This document shows positions 52,976 through 62,947 of a stretch of 64,000 nucleotides of DNA, in pieces. A program made the translations under genes and the position numbers. The stretch spans positions 8,572-72,571 of the forward strand of contig JBNKHG010000075.1 of NCBI GenBank assembly GCA_050290225.1, read 5' to 3'. Source of the stretch: JBNKHG01 sp050290225 (GTDB lineage: Bacteria > Pseudomonadota > Gammaproteobacteria > Pseudomonadales > Cellvibrionaceae). Positions within the stretch are counted from its first letter, which is position 1. The number at the start of each line of letters is the position of its first letter. Below the pieces are notes generated by a model. That model had not been told where the DNA came from, made no database searches, and saw nothing but the letters and a program-made list of their open reading frames with translations.

Positions 52976-54124
52976 TTATCCGATAAGGGCCATGAAAAAC
53001 AGCACTATGCCATCCCAGAGACGGGCGAAAAAACCGGCCTCTTCCACTGCCTGGTTGCTGACCAGAGGCACATCCACCAGCTGCTCGTCATCGAGCTGAA
53101 TGGTGAGATTACCCAGCACCTGACCGAGCTTGAGCGGCGCCTTGATAACTTCGTCGATATGCATCTCCGCCTTTAGCTTGTCCTGGGTACCGCGGGGTAT
53201 GGTCAGGTAGATGTCCTCGCGCAAACCCAGGTCCACCTGGTCAGCCTGTCCAGACCACACCCGTGCAGTATTGAGGACGTCGCCAGCGGCATACAGCTTG
53301 TGTGTCTGGTAATAACGGAAGCCAAAGGCCAGCAATTTCTGGGACTCCGCTGCCCGGGCCTCTTCGCTGCGAGTGCCCATTACCACGGCGATCAGGCGCA
53401 TCCCGTTTTTGCGGGCAGAAGACACCAGACAATAGCCCGCCTCCTCAGTATGCCCGGTCTTTATACCGTCTACATGCTTGTCCCGGAACAGCAGCTTATT
53501 GCGATTGGGTTGGTTGATGCCGTTGTAGCGGAAGTATTTCTCCGAATACAAGGCATAGTGGTCAGGAAAATCATTGACCAGTGCCCGCCCCAGGATTGAC
53601 AGGTCACGGGGCGTTGTCAAATGCCCTTCTGCCGGCCAACCGGTGGCGTTGACAAAATGGGTATTGGTCATTCCCAACAGCGCAGCCTGCTGATTCATCA
53701 CATCGACAAAGGCGCCTTCACTACCGGCAATATGCTCTGCCAGCGCGACGCTGGCATCATTGCCGGACTGGATAATGACTCCCCGTAACAGATCCCTGAC
53801 CGATACCTGGGTACCCTCACGTATAAACATTTTCGAGCCACCCATCTTCCAGGCTTTGACGCTGATATCTACCAGCTCGTCCTCACGCAGGTTACCGCTC
53901 TCGATCTCCGACGAGACAATATAGCTGGTCATCATCTTAGTCAGGCTGGCCGGAGGCAATTGTTGATCTGCATTGTTTTCAACCAGCACCTTGCCGGTAT
54001 TGGCATCCACCAACAGGTATGCGGAGGCGGCCAGTTGAGGCGGCGCAGGGATGATCATTTCACGGGCATTGGCCGCGCTCAGGCAAAGACCGAGGGAGAG
54101 AAAAAGAACCAGTTTTTTCAGCAT
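52976..54124 (-). CDS. dacA: D-alanyl-D-alanine carboxypeptidase (PBP5/6-type)
   Basis: About 382 residues from MLKKLVLFLSLGLCLSAANA, a signal peptide ending AANA. Earlier in-frame ATG codons at 54145 and 54160 exist without a ribosome site. The three penicillin-binding motifs are SLTK (Ser60, Lys63), SGN (about 120) and KTG (in IKTGHTEEAG). A C-terminal beta domain and an amphipathic membrane-anchoring helix (ARLWDGIVLFFMALIG) follow. The enzyme trims pentapeptides in the periplasm. It is part of the rlpA-dacA-ybeD-lipB run. Confidence 0.96.
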   Translation of the reverse strand: MLKKLVLFLSLGLCLSAANAREMIIPAPPQLAASAYLLVDANTGKVLVENNADQQLPPASLTKMMTSYIVSSEIESGNLREDELVDISVKAWKMGGSKMFIREGTQVSVRDLLRGVIIQSGNDASVALAEHIAGSEGAFVDVMNQQAALLGMTNTHFVNATGWPAEGHLTTPRDLSILGRALVNDFPDHYALYSEKYFRYNGINQPNRNKLLFRDKHVDGIKTGHTEEAGYCLVSSARKNGMRLIAVVMGTRSEEARAAESQKLLAFGFRYYQTHKLYAAGDVLNTARVWSGQADQVDLGLREDIYLTIPRGTQDKLKAEMHIDEVIKAPLKLGQVLGNLTIQLDDEQLVDVPLVSNQAVEEAGFFARLWDGIVLFFMALIG

Positions 54125-54231
54125 GGGCTTAACAGTCTGTCGCATTGGATTTTGTTGCATTGATATCGGAGGCGGTCGGCATTCACGGCCCACCGGCTTT
54201 GGAAGAACGTAAGTGTATCAGCATTAGCCGA

Positions 54232-55149
54232 TCAGTCGTACACCACATGGGGAACTGCAAGTTGTTTTTTTTGCAGTAGCTCACGTAAATTCGCCAGTTC
54301 CCAATTGTCCCGGATAGGACCGATACGGACCCGGAATAATGAGGCGGTGGTTGTTTGAATCAATACCGGGTAGTCTGTAACCGCCACCACCCGTTGTTGC
54401 ATGGCCTCAGCTGCGGTCCTGGAACCAAAGGCTCCCACCTGCAAAAAGGTATTGTCAGGCAATTGAAAACCCTCCACCACTGCCGGTGCAGGCGCTTTTT
54501 GAGCAACAGTCGCAGACGAACCGGTCGACGTTTCACTGCCTTTAGAGCTTACTGCCGTGCGCGTGGATGTCCTGGCAATGGGCTTGGCTCTGGAATCAGG
54601 TGTAATCACCTCTATCGCCACCGGAGCCGTACCGCGATCGGCGAACCCGAGTTTGGCTGCCGCGGCGTAGGTTAAATCGATAATACGATCGCTGTGAAAA
54701 GGCCCCCGGTCATTGACCCGCACCACCACCTGGCGTTGGTTATTGAGGTTGGTCACGCGTACATAGGAGGGTATGGGCAATGTCTTGTGGGCAGCGGTCA
54801 TGCCATACATATTGTAGATTTCGCCATTGGCGGTACGAAGGCCGTGAAATTTATTGCCGTACCATGACGCTATGCCCCGTTGCTTGAAGTTGCGATCGTC
54901 GGCCATCACCTGGTAAGTTTTTCCCAGCACGCTGTAGGGACTGGAGTTACCGGCCTTGGTGCGAGGTTCGTAACGGGGAACGGCGTCGGGGATATGGGAT
55001 ACATCGACCGGCCCACTGGGGCCGCTGTCTCTGACTACCGTCTTGGTTTGAAAAGGAGAGCAAGCTGCGGTCAGCAACGCCAGCGCCAGTATCGCACTTC
55101 GTCCCCCACCGACAGAGGTGGCCATTTTCACCCGTTCGAATGTCCCCAC
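54232..55149 (-). CDS. rlpA: RlpA septal-ring lytic transglycosylase, SPOR domain
   Basis: 305 residues from a GTG at 55149, which a GGAGGTG site precedes by five bases; the ATG at 55164 lies inside that site and is not the start. A lipoprotein-like signal ends ALLTAAC. The double-psi beta-barrel carries RGIASWYGNKFHGLRTANGE and VRVNDRGPFHSDRIIDLT, with the catalytic Asp and His in these. A low-complexity Ser/Thr/Ala linker leads to a SPOR domain (FLQVGAFGSRTAAEAMQQR). RlpA cuts denuded glycan strands at the division site. Confidence 0.95.
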   Translation of the reverse strand: MGTFERVKMATSVGGGRSAILALALLTAACSPFQTKTVVRDSGPSGPVDVSHIPDAVPRYEPRTKAGNSSPYSVLGKTYQVMADDRNFKQRGIASWYGNKFHGLRTANGEIYNMYGMTAAHKTLPIPSYVRVTNLNNQRQVVVRVNDRGPFHSDRIIDLTYAAAAKLGFADRGTAPVAIEVITPDSRAKPIARTSTRTAVSSKGSETSTGSSATVAQKAPAPAVVEGFQLPDNTFLQVGAFGSRTAAEAMQQRVVAVTDYPVLIQTTTASLFRVRIGPIRDNWELANLRELLQKKQLAVPHVVYD

Positions 55150-55190
55150 TTTTTCACCTCCCATTTTTTATTTTTGAGGAAACAGAGAGG

Positions 55191-56246
55191 CTAGCCTGCA
55201 GCCTCGGACAACTCGGCTCCCGCCTCCAACTTCCGTATCTTCTCGTTCTCCTGTTTAAGGGCCTGGCTCAATTGATACACCGCCATGGCGTAGAGGTGGC
55301 TGTGATTGTAGCGGGTAATCACGTAAAAGTTGGGCAACCCCAGCCAGAATTCAGGCCCCCGCTCCCCTAGCAGTTTCATGGCCGTCGCCAATGTTTGCGG
55401 CGGGAAATCGGAGACAGCGATGAATCCCTTCTGTTCCAGTTCAGCCAGGCTCTCCGCAGGTACCAGGGACTGACTCAGGCTGCTCTCGTCGAACCCTGCC
55501 TTGACCCTCGCCCGGGCAACCACAGCTTCACCCGCCTGCCAGCCGTGCCGTTTAAAGTAGTTGGCCACACTGCCAATGGCATCGGCGGGATTGGCCCAGA
55601 TATCGACCAATTGGTCACCATCAAAATCCACGGCATAACTGCGGTAGCTGGAAGGCATAAATTGCCCGTAACCCATGGCTCCAGCATAAGATCCCTTTAG
55701 GCTCAGCGGGTCCTGGCCCTGCTCACGGGCCAACAACAGAAAATGCTTGAGCTCCTTGCGAAAAAAGTGCGCGCGCTTGGGATAATCAAAAGCCAGTGTC
55801 GACAGCGCATCGATCACCCGATAGCGCCCAACATTGCTGCCGTAGCGGGTTTCAACGCCGATAATCGCCACCACCAGTTCGGCGGGCACACCGAACTCAG
55901 CTTCGGCACGAGCCAGGGACTCACGGTTTTGACGCCAGAACGCTACCCCTTTACGGATACGCGAGGGGGTGACAAAAATTTTTTGATATTCCTTCCAGGG
56001 TTTGGTTTTTTCTGCCGGCCGTTCGATGGCCTCGAGAATAGACGTTTTTTTCTCTGCCCGGGAAAACCAGCCTCTCAGGGTTTTCGGCGAAAAACCATAG
56101 TCATTTACCATCTCGTCGATAAATGATTGCGCCGCGGGGTGCTCACTATAACCCACCGCCAGCGCACTGCTCGACATGCAGAAACTGATCAGTAGAGCAG
56201 CCACCTTGAGCATATTTACAACCAAGATAACCGACTTTTGCTTCAT
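55191..56246 (-). CDS. mltB: Membrane-bound lytic murein transglycosylase B
   Basis: 351 residues with a signal peptide in the first 30. The catalytic Glu132 lies in IIGVETRYGSNVGRY, and GAMGYGQFMPSSY, DFDGDQLVDIWANPADAIGSVANY are family hallmarks. No strong lipobox is seen, so this may be the soluble form. It cleaves peptidoglycan between MurNAc and GlcNAc. It lies between rodA and rlpA, the usual order in Pseudomonas-like genomes. Confidence 0.95.
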   Translation of the reverse strand: MKQKSVILVVNMLKVAALLISFCMSSSALAVGYSEHPAAQSFIDEMVNDYGFSPKTLRGWFSRAEKKTSILEAIERPAEKTKPWKEYQKIFVTPSRIRKGVAFWRQNRESLARAEAEFGVPAELVVAIIGVETRYGSNVGRYRVIDALSTLAFDYPKRAHFFRKELKHFLLLAREQGQDPLSLKGSYAGAMGYGQFMPSSYRSYAVDFDGDQLVDIWANPADAIGSVANYFKRHGWQAGEAVVARARVKAGFDESSLSQSLVPAESLAELEQKGFIAVSDFPPQTLATAMKLLGERGPEFWLGLPNFYVITRYNHSHLYAMAVYQLSQALKQENEKIRKLEAGAELSEAAG

Positions 56247-56316
56247 ACCTGTTCTCCCACCACCAGGTTGGTCGCCACAATCATTCTGTAATCAGTCGTT
56301 CAAAAATCTGCCAATG

Positions 56317-57462
56317 TTACAGAGTCACTCGCCGCCGCTCAGTACTGATGGCCATTAGAATACCAAAGCCGGCCATCAGGGTCACAAGGGAAGTCCCTCC
56401 GTGACTGACCAGCGGTAGGGGAACTCCCACCACCGGTAACAGGCCGGTCACCATACCCATATTGACGAACACGTAGACAAAAAAGGTAAAGGTAATACTG
56501 CCTGCCAACAAGCGACTGAAGCTATCTTGAGCATTGAGCCCGATAACCAGTCCCCGTCCGATCAGCAATGCGTAGAGCATCAGTAGTACCATCACGCCCA
56601 CGAGACCAAACTCTTCGGCCAGTACGGCAATAATAAAGTCCGTGTGACTTTCAGGGATGAAATCCAACTGAGACTGGGTGCCATGTAACCAACCCTTGCC
56701 ATAGACCCCGCCAGATCCAATGGCAGTTTTCGATTGAATGATATTCCAGCCCGCACCAAGTTTGTCCGCTTCAGGATTGAGCAGGGTCAAAATGCGCTGC
56801 TTCTGGTAGTCTCGAAGCACAAAGTGCCACATGGGCCAGGCGGCGACCAACAAGCTTCCAAAGGCGGCGCCAATGTAACTCCAGCGCAGACCGGCGAAGA
56901 AGAGGACGATAAGACCGGACGCAGCAATCAGCAGCGAGGTACCCAGATCCGGCTGCTTCATAATAAGCATCGTGGGAATACCGATCAGTAACAGAGTAAT
57001 CAGTACATGCTTCAAACCCGGAGGCAATAACCGTTGTGACAAATAGGCCGCGATAGCGATGGGTACCGCCAGCTTCAGCACTTCGGAGGGCTGAAAACGG
57101 AAGCCGCCAATACTGAGCCAGCGCTGCGCCCCCTTGGCGCCAGTGCCGATAAACAGTACCAACACAAGCAGAATCACCCCACCCAGGTAAAACCAGGGCG
57201 CCCAACGCTGCAACACCTGTAATGGGATCTGGGCGATGGCAAGCATGGCGATGTAAGCGACACCGAAAAACACACTTTGACGCATCATATAATGCATGGT
57301 CTGGCCACTGGCGCTATAGAGAACCACCAAGCCGAAGGCGGTCAGCGTCAGCAGTATCACCAGCAGGGGCAGATCGATGTGCAGCCGCTGCCATATTCCG
57401 ACCGGTTTGCGCAGGGCGTGACCGGTCTCAGGCAGCCGGCGCAGAAAATCCTGGCTAACCAC
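56317..57462 (-). CDS. rodA: Rod-shape SEDS peptidoglycan polymerase RodA
   Basis: 381 residues from a GTG start. About ten membrane helices. SEDS landmarks are seen: GFRFQPSEVLKLAVPIAIAAYL, QPDLGTSLL, the KTAIGSGGVYGKGWLHGTQSQL loop and PESHTDFIIAVLAEEFG. RodA polymerises glycan strands in partnership with PBP2, encoded 61 bases upstream on the same strand. Confidence 0.97.
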   Translation of the reverse strand: MVSQDFLRRLPETGHALRKPVGIWQRLHIDLPLLVILLTLTAFGLVVLYSASGQTMHYMMRQSVFFGVAYIAMLAIAQIPLQVLQRWAPWFYLGGVILLVLVLFIGTGAKGAQRWLSIGGFRFQPSEVLKLAVPIAIAAYLSQRLLPPGLKHVLITLLLIGIPTMLIMKQPDLGTSLLIAASGLIVLFFAGLRWSYIGAAFGSLLVAAWPMWHFVLRDYQKQRILTLLNPEADKLGAGWNIIQSKTAIGSGGVYGKGWLHGTQSQLDFIPESHTDFIIAVLAEEFGLVGVMVLLMLYALLIGRGLVIGLNAQDSFSRLLAGSITFTFFVYVFVNMGMVTGLLPVVGVPLPLVSHGGTSLVTLMAGFGILMAISTERRRVTL

Positions 57463-57523
57463 TGTTGACGGACCTCGATGAGGGTTTCTGGTTACTCTCA
57501 GGGCACATTAGCATTCATTCAGT

Positions 57524-59404
57524 TCAATGTTCAGGTTTCAGGAGCGCGCGATTAGCGGCCAGAGCCGGGTTATCCACCAAGTATGCATCAAAGATCTTAC
57601 GGGCTATAGGAGCGGCGGCCGAGGAACCATGCTCAGCGTTTTCAACGATAATCGCCACGGCTATCTTTGGCGACTCCACGGGCGCAAAACCCACAAATAG
57701 CGCGTGATCCCGCTGGTGTTCTGCCAGACTTTCCGATTCATATTCCGCATCCTGGGCGATACCCACAACCTGCGCGGTGCCGGTCTTGCCGGCCATGTGG
57801 TAGGTGGCACCACGACGTATACGCTGAGCAGTGCCGCGGCGTCCGTGTACGACCTGCTCCATAGAATCAAAAATATAATCCCAGTGCTCCGGCACCACCT
57901 CCACTCTTTGCACTATCTCAGGCAACTGTGGCTTATCGCCAATGGCCTTGACCAGCCTCGGCCGAATCCGGGTGCCGCGGCTGGCCAGGGTTGCGGTCAT
58001 CACCGCCAGTTGTATCGGCGTTACCAGTACATCCCCCTGGCCAATCCCCACATTCAGGCTGTCCCCCGGAAACCAGGGCAGTCCGCGAGCGCGCTTTTTC
58101 CACTCCCTCGATGGCCAGAGCCCCTTGCGTTCGCTGGGGACATCAACCCCGGTGCGGTTACCCAGTCCGAACTGTGCCCCGAATGGCGACATCACGTCGA
58201 TACCCATCCGGAAGGCGACATCGTAAAAAAAAGTATCACAGGATTCGACAATGGCCTGCTTCAGGTCGACCCTGGCCCCATGGCCCCCTGCCTTCCAATC
58301 CCGATAGAAACGCTCATCCCCTTTTAGTTGGTAGTAGCCCGGGTCCCGGACCTTGTAGTTGTTATCTATCACTTTGCTATGCAGCGCCGCCAGCCCCAGC
58401 ACGGGCTTAATGGTGGAGGCCGCAGGGTATTGCCCCTGCAAGGTGCGATTCAGCAGCGGCAGATCCAGGGATTGGCTTAGGGCGCGATAATCTTTGAAAC
58501 TGATACCTGTGACAAACAAGTTGGGGTCGTAACTGGGCGTACTGATCATGGTCATAACGCCCCCTGTGGCTATTTCAAGGGCCACCACGGCGCCGCGACG
58601 ATCACCCAGTGCCTCATAGGCCACCCGTTGCAAATAGCTGTCCAGGTACAAAGTCAGATTCTTACCCGGCTCCGGGTCAGTACGCTCCAGCACCCGCAAA
58701 ACACGACCTCGGGCGTTGGTTTCCACATTCTGGTTCCCCACTTCACCCAGCAACTGCTGCTCGTACTGTTTTTCCAAACCGATCTTGCCGATGGTGTGAG
58801 TGCCACTGTATTGCCGGTACTGATTCTCATCGAAGGCGGTGAGCTCACGCTCATTGATGCGCCCTACATAGCCGACGTTGTGGGCAAACAGCTGTTTGTA
58901 GGGGTAGTGGCGCACCAATTGTGCCTCCACCTCTACCCCCTGCAATCGGTATTCGTTAACCGCCAGGCGGGCGATTTCGGCCTCCGTCAAGCGGTAGCGC
59001 AGAGGCACCGCCTCAAACGGGCGACGGCGTTGTCGCAGGCGCTTGCGAAATTTTTCCAGCTCGCCGTCGCTGATGGGCACCAGGTCCCGCAATATTTCAA
59101 TCGTGGTCTCCAGATCTGTGACTCGCTCCTTGATAAGGGACAGGGTATAACTGGGACGATTGTCCGCCAGCAGAACCCCGTTGCGATCGTAGATCAGGCC
59201 CCGGGTGGGCGGAATCGGTAGCACATGCACCCGATTGCGGTCGGAACGGGTGACATAGTCCGAGTGATGCATCACCTGCAGATTGTAAAAACGCGCAATC
59301 AGCACACCGAACAGCCCCAGCCCCACCATCACCGAGAGTATTACCCGGTGGGTGAATATACGCGCTTCCCGATGGTGGTCTTTGAGGTGTTGCGGTTCCG
59401 CCAT
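57524..59404 (-). CDS. mrdA: Penicillin-binding protein 2 (elongation transpeptidase)
   Basis: 626 residues: a cytoplasmic start, a membrane helix at about 21-41, a dimerisation/pedestal region with RGLIYDRNGVLLADNRPSY, and a transpeptidase domain with the active Ser in AASTIKPVLG (about 330), the SxN-type ESCDTFFYDVA and the KTGTAQVVG motif. PBP2 cross-links new strands made by RodA during side-wall growth. The gap to rlmH upstream is six bases, so they are likely translated together. Confidence 0.97.
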   Translation of the reverse strand: MAEPQHLKDHHREARIFTHRVILSVMVGLGLFGVLIARFYNLQVMHHSDYVTRSDRNRVHVLPIPPTRGLIYDRNGVLLADNRPSYTLSLIKERVTDLETTIEILRDLVPISDGELEKFRKRLRQRRRPFEAVPLRYRLTEAEIARLAVNEYRLQGVEVEAQLVRHYPYKQLFAHNVGYVGRINERELTAFDENQYRQYSGTHTIGKIGLEKQYEQQLLGEVGNQNVETNARGRVLRVLERTDPEPGKNLTLYLDSYLQRVAYEALGDRRGAVVALEIATGGVMTMISTPSYDPNLFVTGISFKDYRALSQSLDLPLLNRTLQGQYPAASTIKPVLGLAALHSKVIDNNYKVRDPGYYQLKGDERFYRDWKAGGHGARVDLKQAIVESCDTFFYDVAFRMGIDVMSPFGAQFGLGNRTGVDVPSERKGLWPSREWKKRARGLPWFPGDSLNVGIGQGDVLVTPIQLAVMTATLASRGTRIRPRLVKAIGDKPQLPEIVQRVEVVPEHWDYIFDSMEQVVHGRRGTAQRIRRGATYHMAGKTGTAQVVGIAQDAEYESESLAEHQRDHALFVGFAPVESPKIAVAIIVENAEHGSSAAAPIARKIFDAYLVDNPALAANRALLKPEH

Positions 59405-59410
59405 GAAAGG

Positions 59411-59878
59411 TTATTTATGGTAGGGGTGATTGTTGAGAATGGTCCAGGCGCGATAAAGCTGTTCAATTACCAATATGCGAACCAAAGGGTGGGGCAAAGT
59501 CAGCGCCGATAGAGACCACTTGGCGTCTGCTCGTGCCAGACACTCGGGTGCCAGTCCGTCGGGGCCACCAATCAGCAAGCTGTAGTTCTCACCTTGCATA
59601 CGCCATTCCGCCAATTTGTCTGCCAACTGTTCAGTACTCCAGGATTTGCCATCGACTTCCAGTGCAATCACACGATCACCTGATGGAATGGCAGCCAGCA
59701 TCTGCTCCCCCTCTTTGGCAATAGCCCTTTGAACGGGCGTATTTTTACCCCTGGGACCCAGAGGTAGCTCCACCACTTTGACGGTAAAGTCTCGTGGCAG
59801 GCGTTTGGCATAATCCTGATAGCCCTGCTCCACCCAGCCGGGCATCTTGGTGCCAATGGCAATGATTGTCAGGCGCAT
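59411..59878 (-). CDS. rlmH: 23S rRNA pseudouridine-1915 N3-methyltransferase
   Basis: 155 residues with the SPOUT knot: MRLTIIAIGTKMPGWVEQGY at the start, VIALEVDGKSWSTEQLA, SLLIGGPDGLAPE and WSLSALTLPHPLVRILVIEQLYRA at the end. It methylates the pseudouridine at 1915 in helix 69 after subunit joining. rsfS is next upstream, the normal pair. Confidence 0.98.
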   Translation of the reverse strand: MRLTIIAIGTKMPGWVEQGYQDYAKRLPRDFTVKVVELPLGPRGKNTPVQRAIAKEGEQMLAAIPSGDRVIALEVDGKSWSTEQLADKLAEWRMQGENYSLLIGGPDGLAPECLARADAKWSLSALTLPHPLVRILVIEQLYRAWTILNNHPYHK

Positions 59879-59952
59879 GGGGGTCGACTTCCCTTAGCGT
59901 TAATATTCCCGCCGCCCGGCCCCGCGATCTGACCAGAGCCCGCAAATATGAC

Positions 59953-60309
59953 CTAGTTTTCGTTTTTATCGCTTTCGCTGCGGCCCTGGGGCTCCAACGA
60001 CCACAGTTTTTCCAGATCGTAGAAATCACGCGTAGCTGGCAACATCACGTGCAGTACAGTATCACCGAAATCCACCAAAACCCATTCGGCGGTATCCAGG
60101 CCCTCGATACCAATGGGTCTGACACCACGTTTTTTGGCTTCTTCCACCACATTATCCGCCAACGACCTGACGTGGCGATTGGAAGTTCCACTGGCGATCA
60201 CCAGAGTGTCCATCACGTCCGTCATCTCGCGCACGTCCATGGCCACAATATCATTGCCCTTCAAGCCTTCCAGGGCATCCACAATCAGCTGGTTTAAATC
60301 TAACGACAT
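59953..60309 (-). CDS. rsfS: Ribosome silencing factor RsfS
   Basis: 118 residues, with LIVDALEGLKGNDIVAMDVREMTDVMDTLVIASGTSNRHV (described by its limits, about 8-48) and EWVLVDFGDTVLHVM, both conserved. RsfS binds uL14 and blocks subunit joining when nutrients are low. A charged tail (SLEPQGRSESDKNEN) ends the protein. Confidence 0.98.
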   Translation of the reverse strand: MSLDLNQLIVDALEGLKGNDIVAMDVREMTDVMDTLVIASGTSNRHVRSLADNVVEEAKKRGVRPIGIEGLDTAEWVLVDFGDTVLHVMLPATRDFYDLEKLWSLEPQGRSESDKNEN

Positions 60310-60373
60310 TATCGGTATACGACCTCTTTATTGGCTCTTGATGGTGGCGCAGACCAGCTGCAAACCACCGCAG

Positions 60374-61018
60374 TCAGGATTTGTACAAGCCCTGCTCAGC
60401 GATATAGTGCCACACAGGATCGGGCAGTAAAAATTGGGGCGACTCTCCAGCGGCAATTTGCGCACGGATCTCTGTGGCTGATATCGGCAACAGGCGCAGT
60501 GTTTCCACGACTATATTGCCGCCAGGCTCCTCAACGAGGACAGATGGCACGGCGAGGCAACGCTCCATCAATTCGGCCACTTCCCCATTTTCCGGCATCG
60601 CCCAGCCCGGACGGGCGGCCACTACTATATGACAATAATCCAAAAGTGCCTGCCAGCGATACCACGTGTGCAGATTCACCAGAGAATCCATGCCCATGGC
60701 CAGGCATAACGAGACCTCTTCACCGACTTCAGCGCGCAACTCGATAAGAGTTTCCACGGTATAGGAAATCCGATTGCGGTGCATCTCCCGCTCATCAACC
60801 TCCAACTCGGGACAATCGGCCACAGCCAGGCGAACCATAGCTGCACGGTGAGCGCTGGTGACCCCGGTGGATTGCCGGTGCGGAGGTTGATGGCAGGGCA
60901 TCAATCGCATTTCGTCCAGCCCAAGGTGCTCTTTCAGCTCCAGCGCCATACGCAGATGGCCGATATGGACAGGATCAAAGGTGCCGCCAAAGATCCCCAG
61001 GGTTCTGCGTTGGGACAT
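60374..61018 (-). CDS. nadD: Nicotinate-nucleotide adenylyltransferase
   Basis: 214 residues with the nucleotidyltransferase motif GGTFDPVHIGHLRMA, RMMPC-type segment LMPCHQPPHR, and the ISATEIRAQIA C-terminal motif. It makes deamido-NAD in NAD synthesis. It is 41 bases downstream of proA. Confidence 0.97.
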   Translation of the reverse strand: MSQRRTLGIFGGTFDPVHIGHLRMALELKEHLGLDEMRLMPCHQPPHRQSTGVTSAHRAAMVRLAVADCPELEVDEREMHRNRISYTVETLIELRAEVGEEVSLCLAMGMDSLVNLHTWYRWQALLDYCHIVVAARPGWAMPENGEVAELMERCLAVPSVLVEEPGGNIVVETLRLLPISATEIRAQIAAGESPQFLLPDPVWHYIAEQGLYKS

Positions 61019-61059
61019 AGGCTCAGGCTCGATCCGCCAGAAGCGACAACAGCAACACT

Positions 61060-62319
61060 TTATTCACGAATTTCGCCATTCCCCAGGACCACCCACTTTT
61101 GAGAGGTCAGTCCCTCCAGACCGACAGGTCCGCGGGCATGGATCTTGTCGGTGGAGATACCGATTTCAGCACCAAGACCGTACTCGAAACCATCGGCAAA
61201 TCGGGTAGATGCATTAATCATGACCGAAGACGAATCCACAGCTGCCAGAAAACGACGCGCCCGGGTGTAATCCTCAGTAACGATGGATTCTGTATGTCCC
61301 GAGCTGTAACGGGCGATATGGTCCATGGCATCCTCCATATCCGCCACCACACGAATTGACAGAATGGGGGCCAGGTACTCGGTGCCCCAATCGGTATCGG
61401 AAGCCGGCCCGGCATCAATCAAAGCGCAGGTTTTTTCACAACCTCGTAGCTCAACGCCCTTCTCCACAAAGGCAGCCGCCAGGCGCGGTAAAATCTCGCC
61501 AGCCACTGCTTCCGCCACCAGCAAGGTTTCCATGGCGTTACACACACCGTAACGATGGGTTTTGGCATTTAGGGCGATATTGAAGGCTTTTTCCTGATCC
61601 GCCTTGTCATCGATATAGACGTGACAGATGCCGTCCAGGTGTTTGATCACTGCCACTTTGGCGTCGTTGCTGATACGTTCGATCAGTCCTTTGCCGCCGC
61701 GCGGCACAATCACGTCCACATATTCCGGCATGGCGATCAATTCACCCACGGCAGCGCGATCAGTCGTCTCAATCACTTGCACCGCGGTTTCGGGCAATTG
61801 TGCTTCACGCAGCCCTCGTTTTACACAGGTTGCTATGGCTTGGTTGGAATGGATTGCCTCACTACCACCGCGCAAAATTGTGGCGTTGCCGGACTTCAGA
61901 CACAGACTGGCCGCGTCAATAGTAACGTTAGGCCGGGATTCGTAAATAATCCCCACCACACCCAGGGGCACGCGCATTTTCCCCACCTGAATACCACTGG
62001 GACGGTAGTTGAGATCGGTGATTTCGCCACAGGGATCCGGCAAAGCCGCCACCTGGCGCAGGCCTTCTATCATGCCGTCAATACGAGCCGAAGTCAGTTC
62101 CAGTCGATCCAGCAGGGCCTCATCCAGGCCGTTGTTACGGCCGGCTTCCATATCCCTGGCATTAGCCGCCGCCAGTTCAGCCCGCGCAGCATTCAAAGCT
62201 TCGGCAGTAGCCAGAAGGGCTTTATTTTTGGCGGCTGTTGAAGCGGCCGCTACCAAACGGGAGGCCTCTCGGGCCTGGCGACCCAAATTGGCCATATAGA
62301 CTTTTACATTTTCACTCAC
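61060..62319 (-). CDS. proA: Gamma-glutamyl phosphate reductase
   Basis: 419 residues with the aldehyde dehydrogenase fold: the KMRVPLGVVGIIYESRPNVT segment, LKSGNATILRGG, and the catalytic Cys in HRYGVCNAMETLLVAE. It is the second step of proline synthesis. proB is not seen in the window. Confidence 0.97.
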   Translation of the reverse strand: MSENVKVYMANLGRQAREASRLVAAASTAAKNKALLATAEALNAARAELAAANARDMEAGRNNGLDEALLDRLELTSARIDGMIEGLRQVAALPDPCGEITDLNYRPSGIQVGKMRVPLGVVGIIYESRPNVTIDAASLCLKSGNATILRGGSEAIHSNQAIATCVKRGLREAQLPETAVQVIETTDRAAVGELIAMPEYVDVIVPRGGKGLIERISNDAKVAVIKHLDGICHVYIDDKADQEKAFNIALNAKTHRYGVCNAMETLLVAEAVAGEILPRLAAAFVEKGVELRGCEKTCALIDAGPASDTDWGTEYLAPILSIRVVADMEDAMDHIARYSSGHTESIVTEDYTRARRFLAAVDSSSVMINASTRFADGFEYGLGAEIGISTDKIHARGPVGLEGLTSQKWVVLGNGEIRE

Positions 62320-62446
62320 GTGGAAATTCTCATTGGACAGGAGCTTTGGGTAATAGTGGTATTATACCCAGTTTATGGGGTTATAATGAAAGGGAAAGCG
62401 GGATTAAGCCACTGTGATTTCCTGGCCGGTTCGGATCACTTCTTTA

Positions 62447-62923
62447 TTAGCGATCTGCATTCCTCAACAAACTCAGTAAAACCCGTAAGCGTTCACGCAT
62501 TTCATCTAATTCATTCACGCCATAAGGCATGGAGGCCGCTCCTCGCTTGACCCGCTCAAGCGCCCGCGGTTTCAGGCGTTTGCCCTTTTTGGTCAAACTC
62601 AAAAGCACTTTGCGCTCATCGCTGGCACTGCGCTGACGCACGATCAATTCAGCTTGTTCCATGCGTTTGAGCAAGGGCGTCAGCGTGCCTGAATCAAGGA
62701 ACAGGCGTTCGCCAAGCGCATTGACGGTAGCCTCAACGACGCCGACGCGCTCCCACTCCCAAAGCACCATCAGCACCAGATATTGCGGATAGGTAAGGCC
62801 CAGGTCCTTCAACATGGGTTGATAAGCCCTGGTCATCGCTCTCGACGCGCTATAGAGCATAAAACAGAGTTGGTTATCGAGTTCTATCAAGCCCTCATCG
62901 GGCAAGGATGCATTCATCATCAT
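62447..62923 (-). CDS. ohrR: MarR family peroxide regulator, OhrR-like
   Basis: 158 residues. A Cys at residue 20 lies in DNQLCFMLYSASRAM, the reactive Cys of OhrR. The winged helix has VNALGERLFLDSGTLTPLLKRMEQAELI and a wing RSASDERKVLLSLTKKG. OhrR releases DNA when its Cys is oxidised by organic hydroperoxide. The gpx gene starts 24 bases upstream on the same strand, so one promoter, with a palindrome at 63462-63473, likely serves both and is self-regulated. Confidence 0.9.
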   Translation of the reverse strand: MMMNASLPDEGLIELDNQLCFMLYSASRAMTRAYQPMLKDLGLTYPQYLVLMVLWEWERVGVVEATVNALGERLFLDSGTLTPLLKRMEQAELIVRQRSASDERKVLLSLTKKGKRLKPRALERVKRGAASMPYGVNELDEMRERLRVLLSLLRNADR

Positions 62924-62947
62924 AGGAAAGCGCTGAATTAGTAGGTA

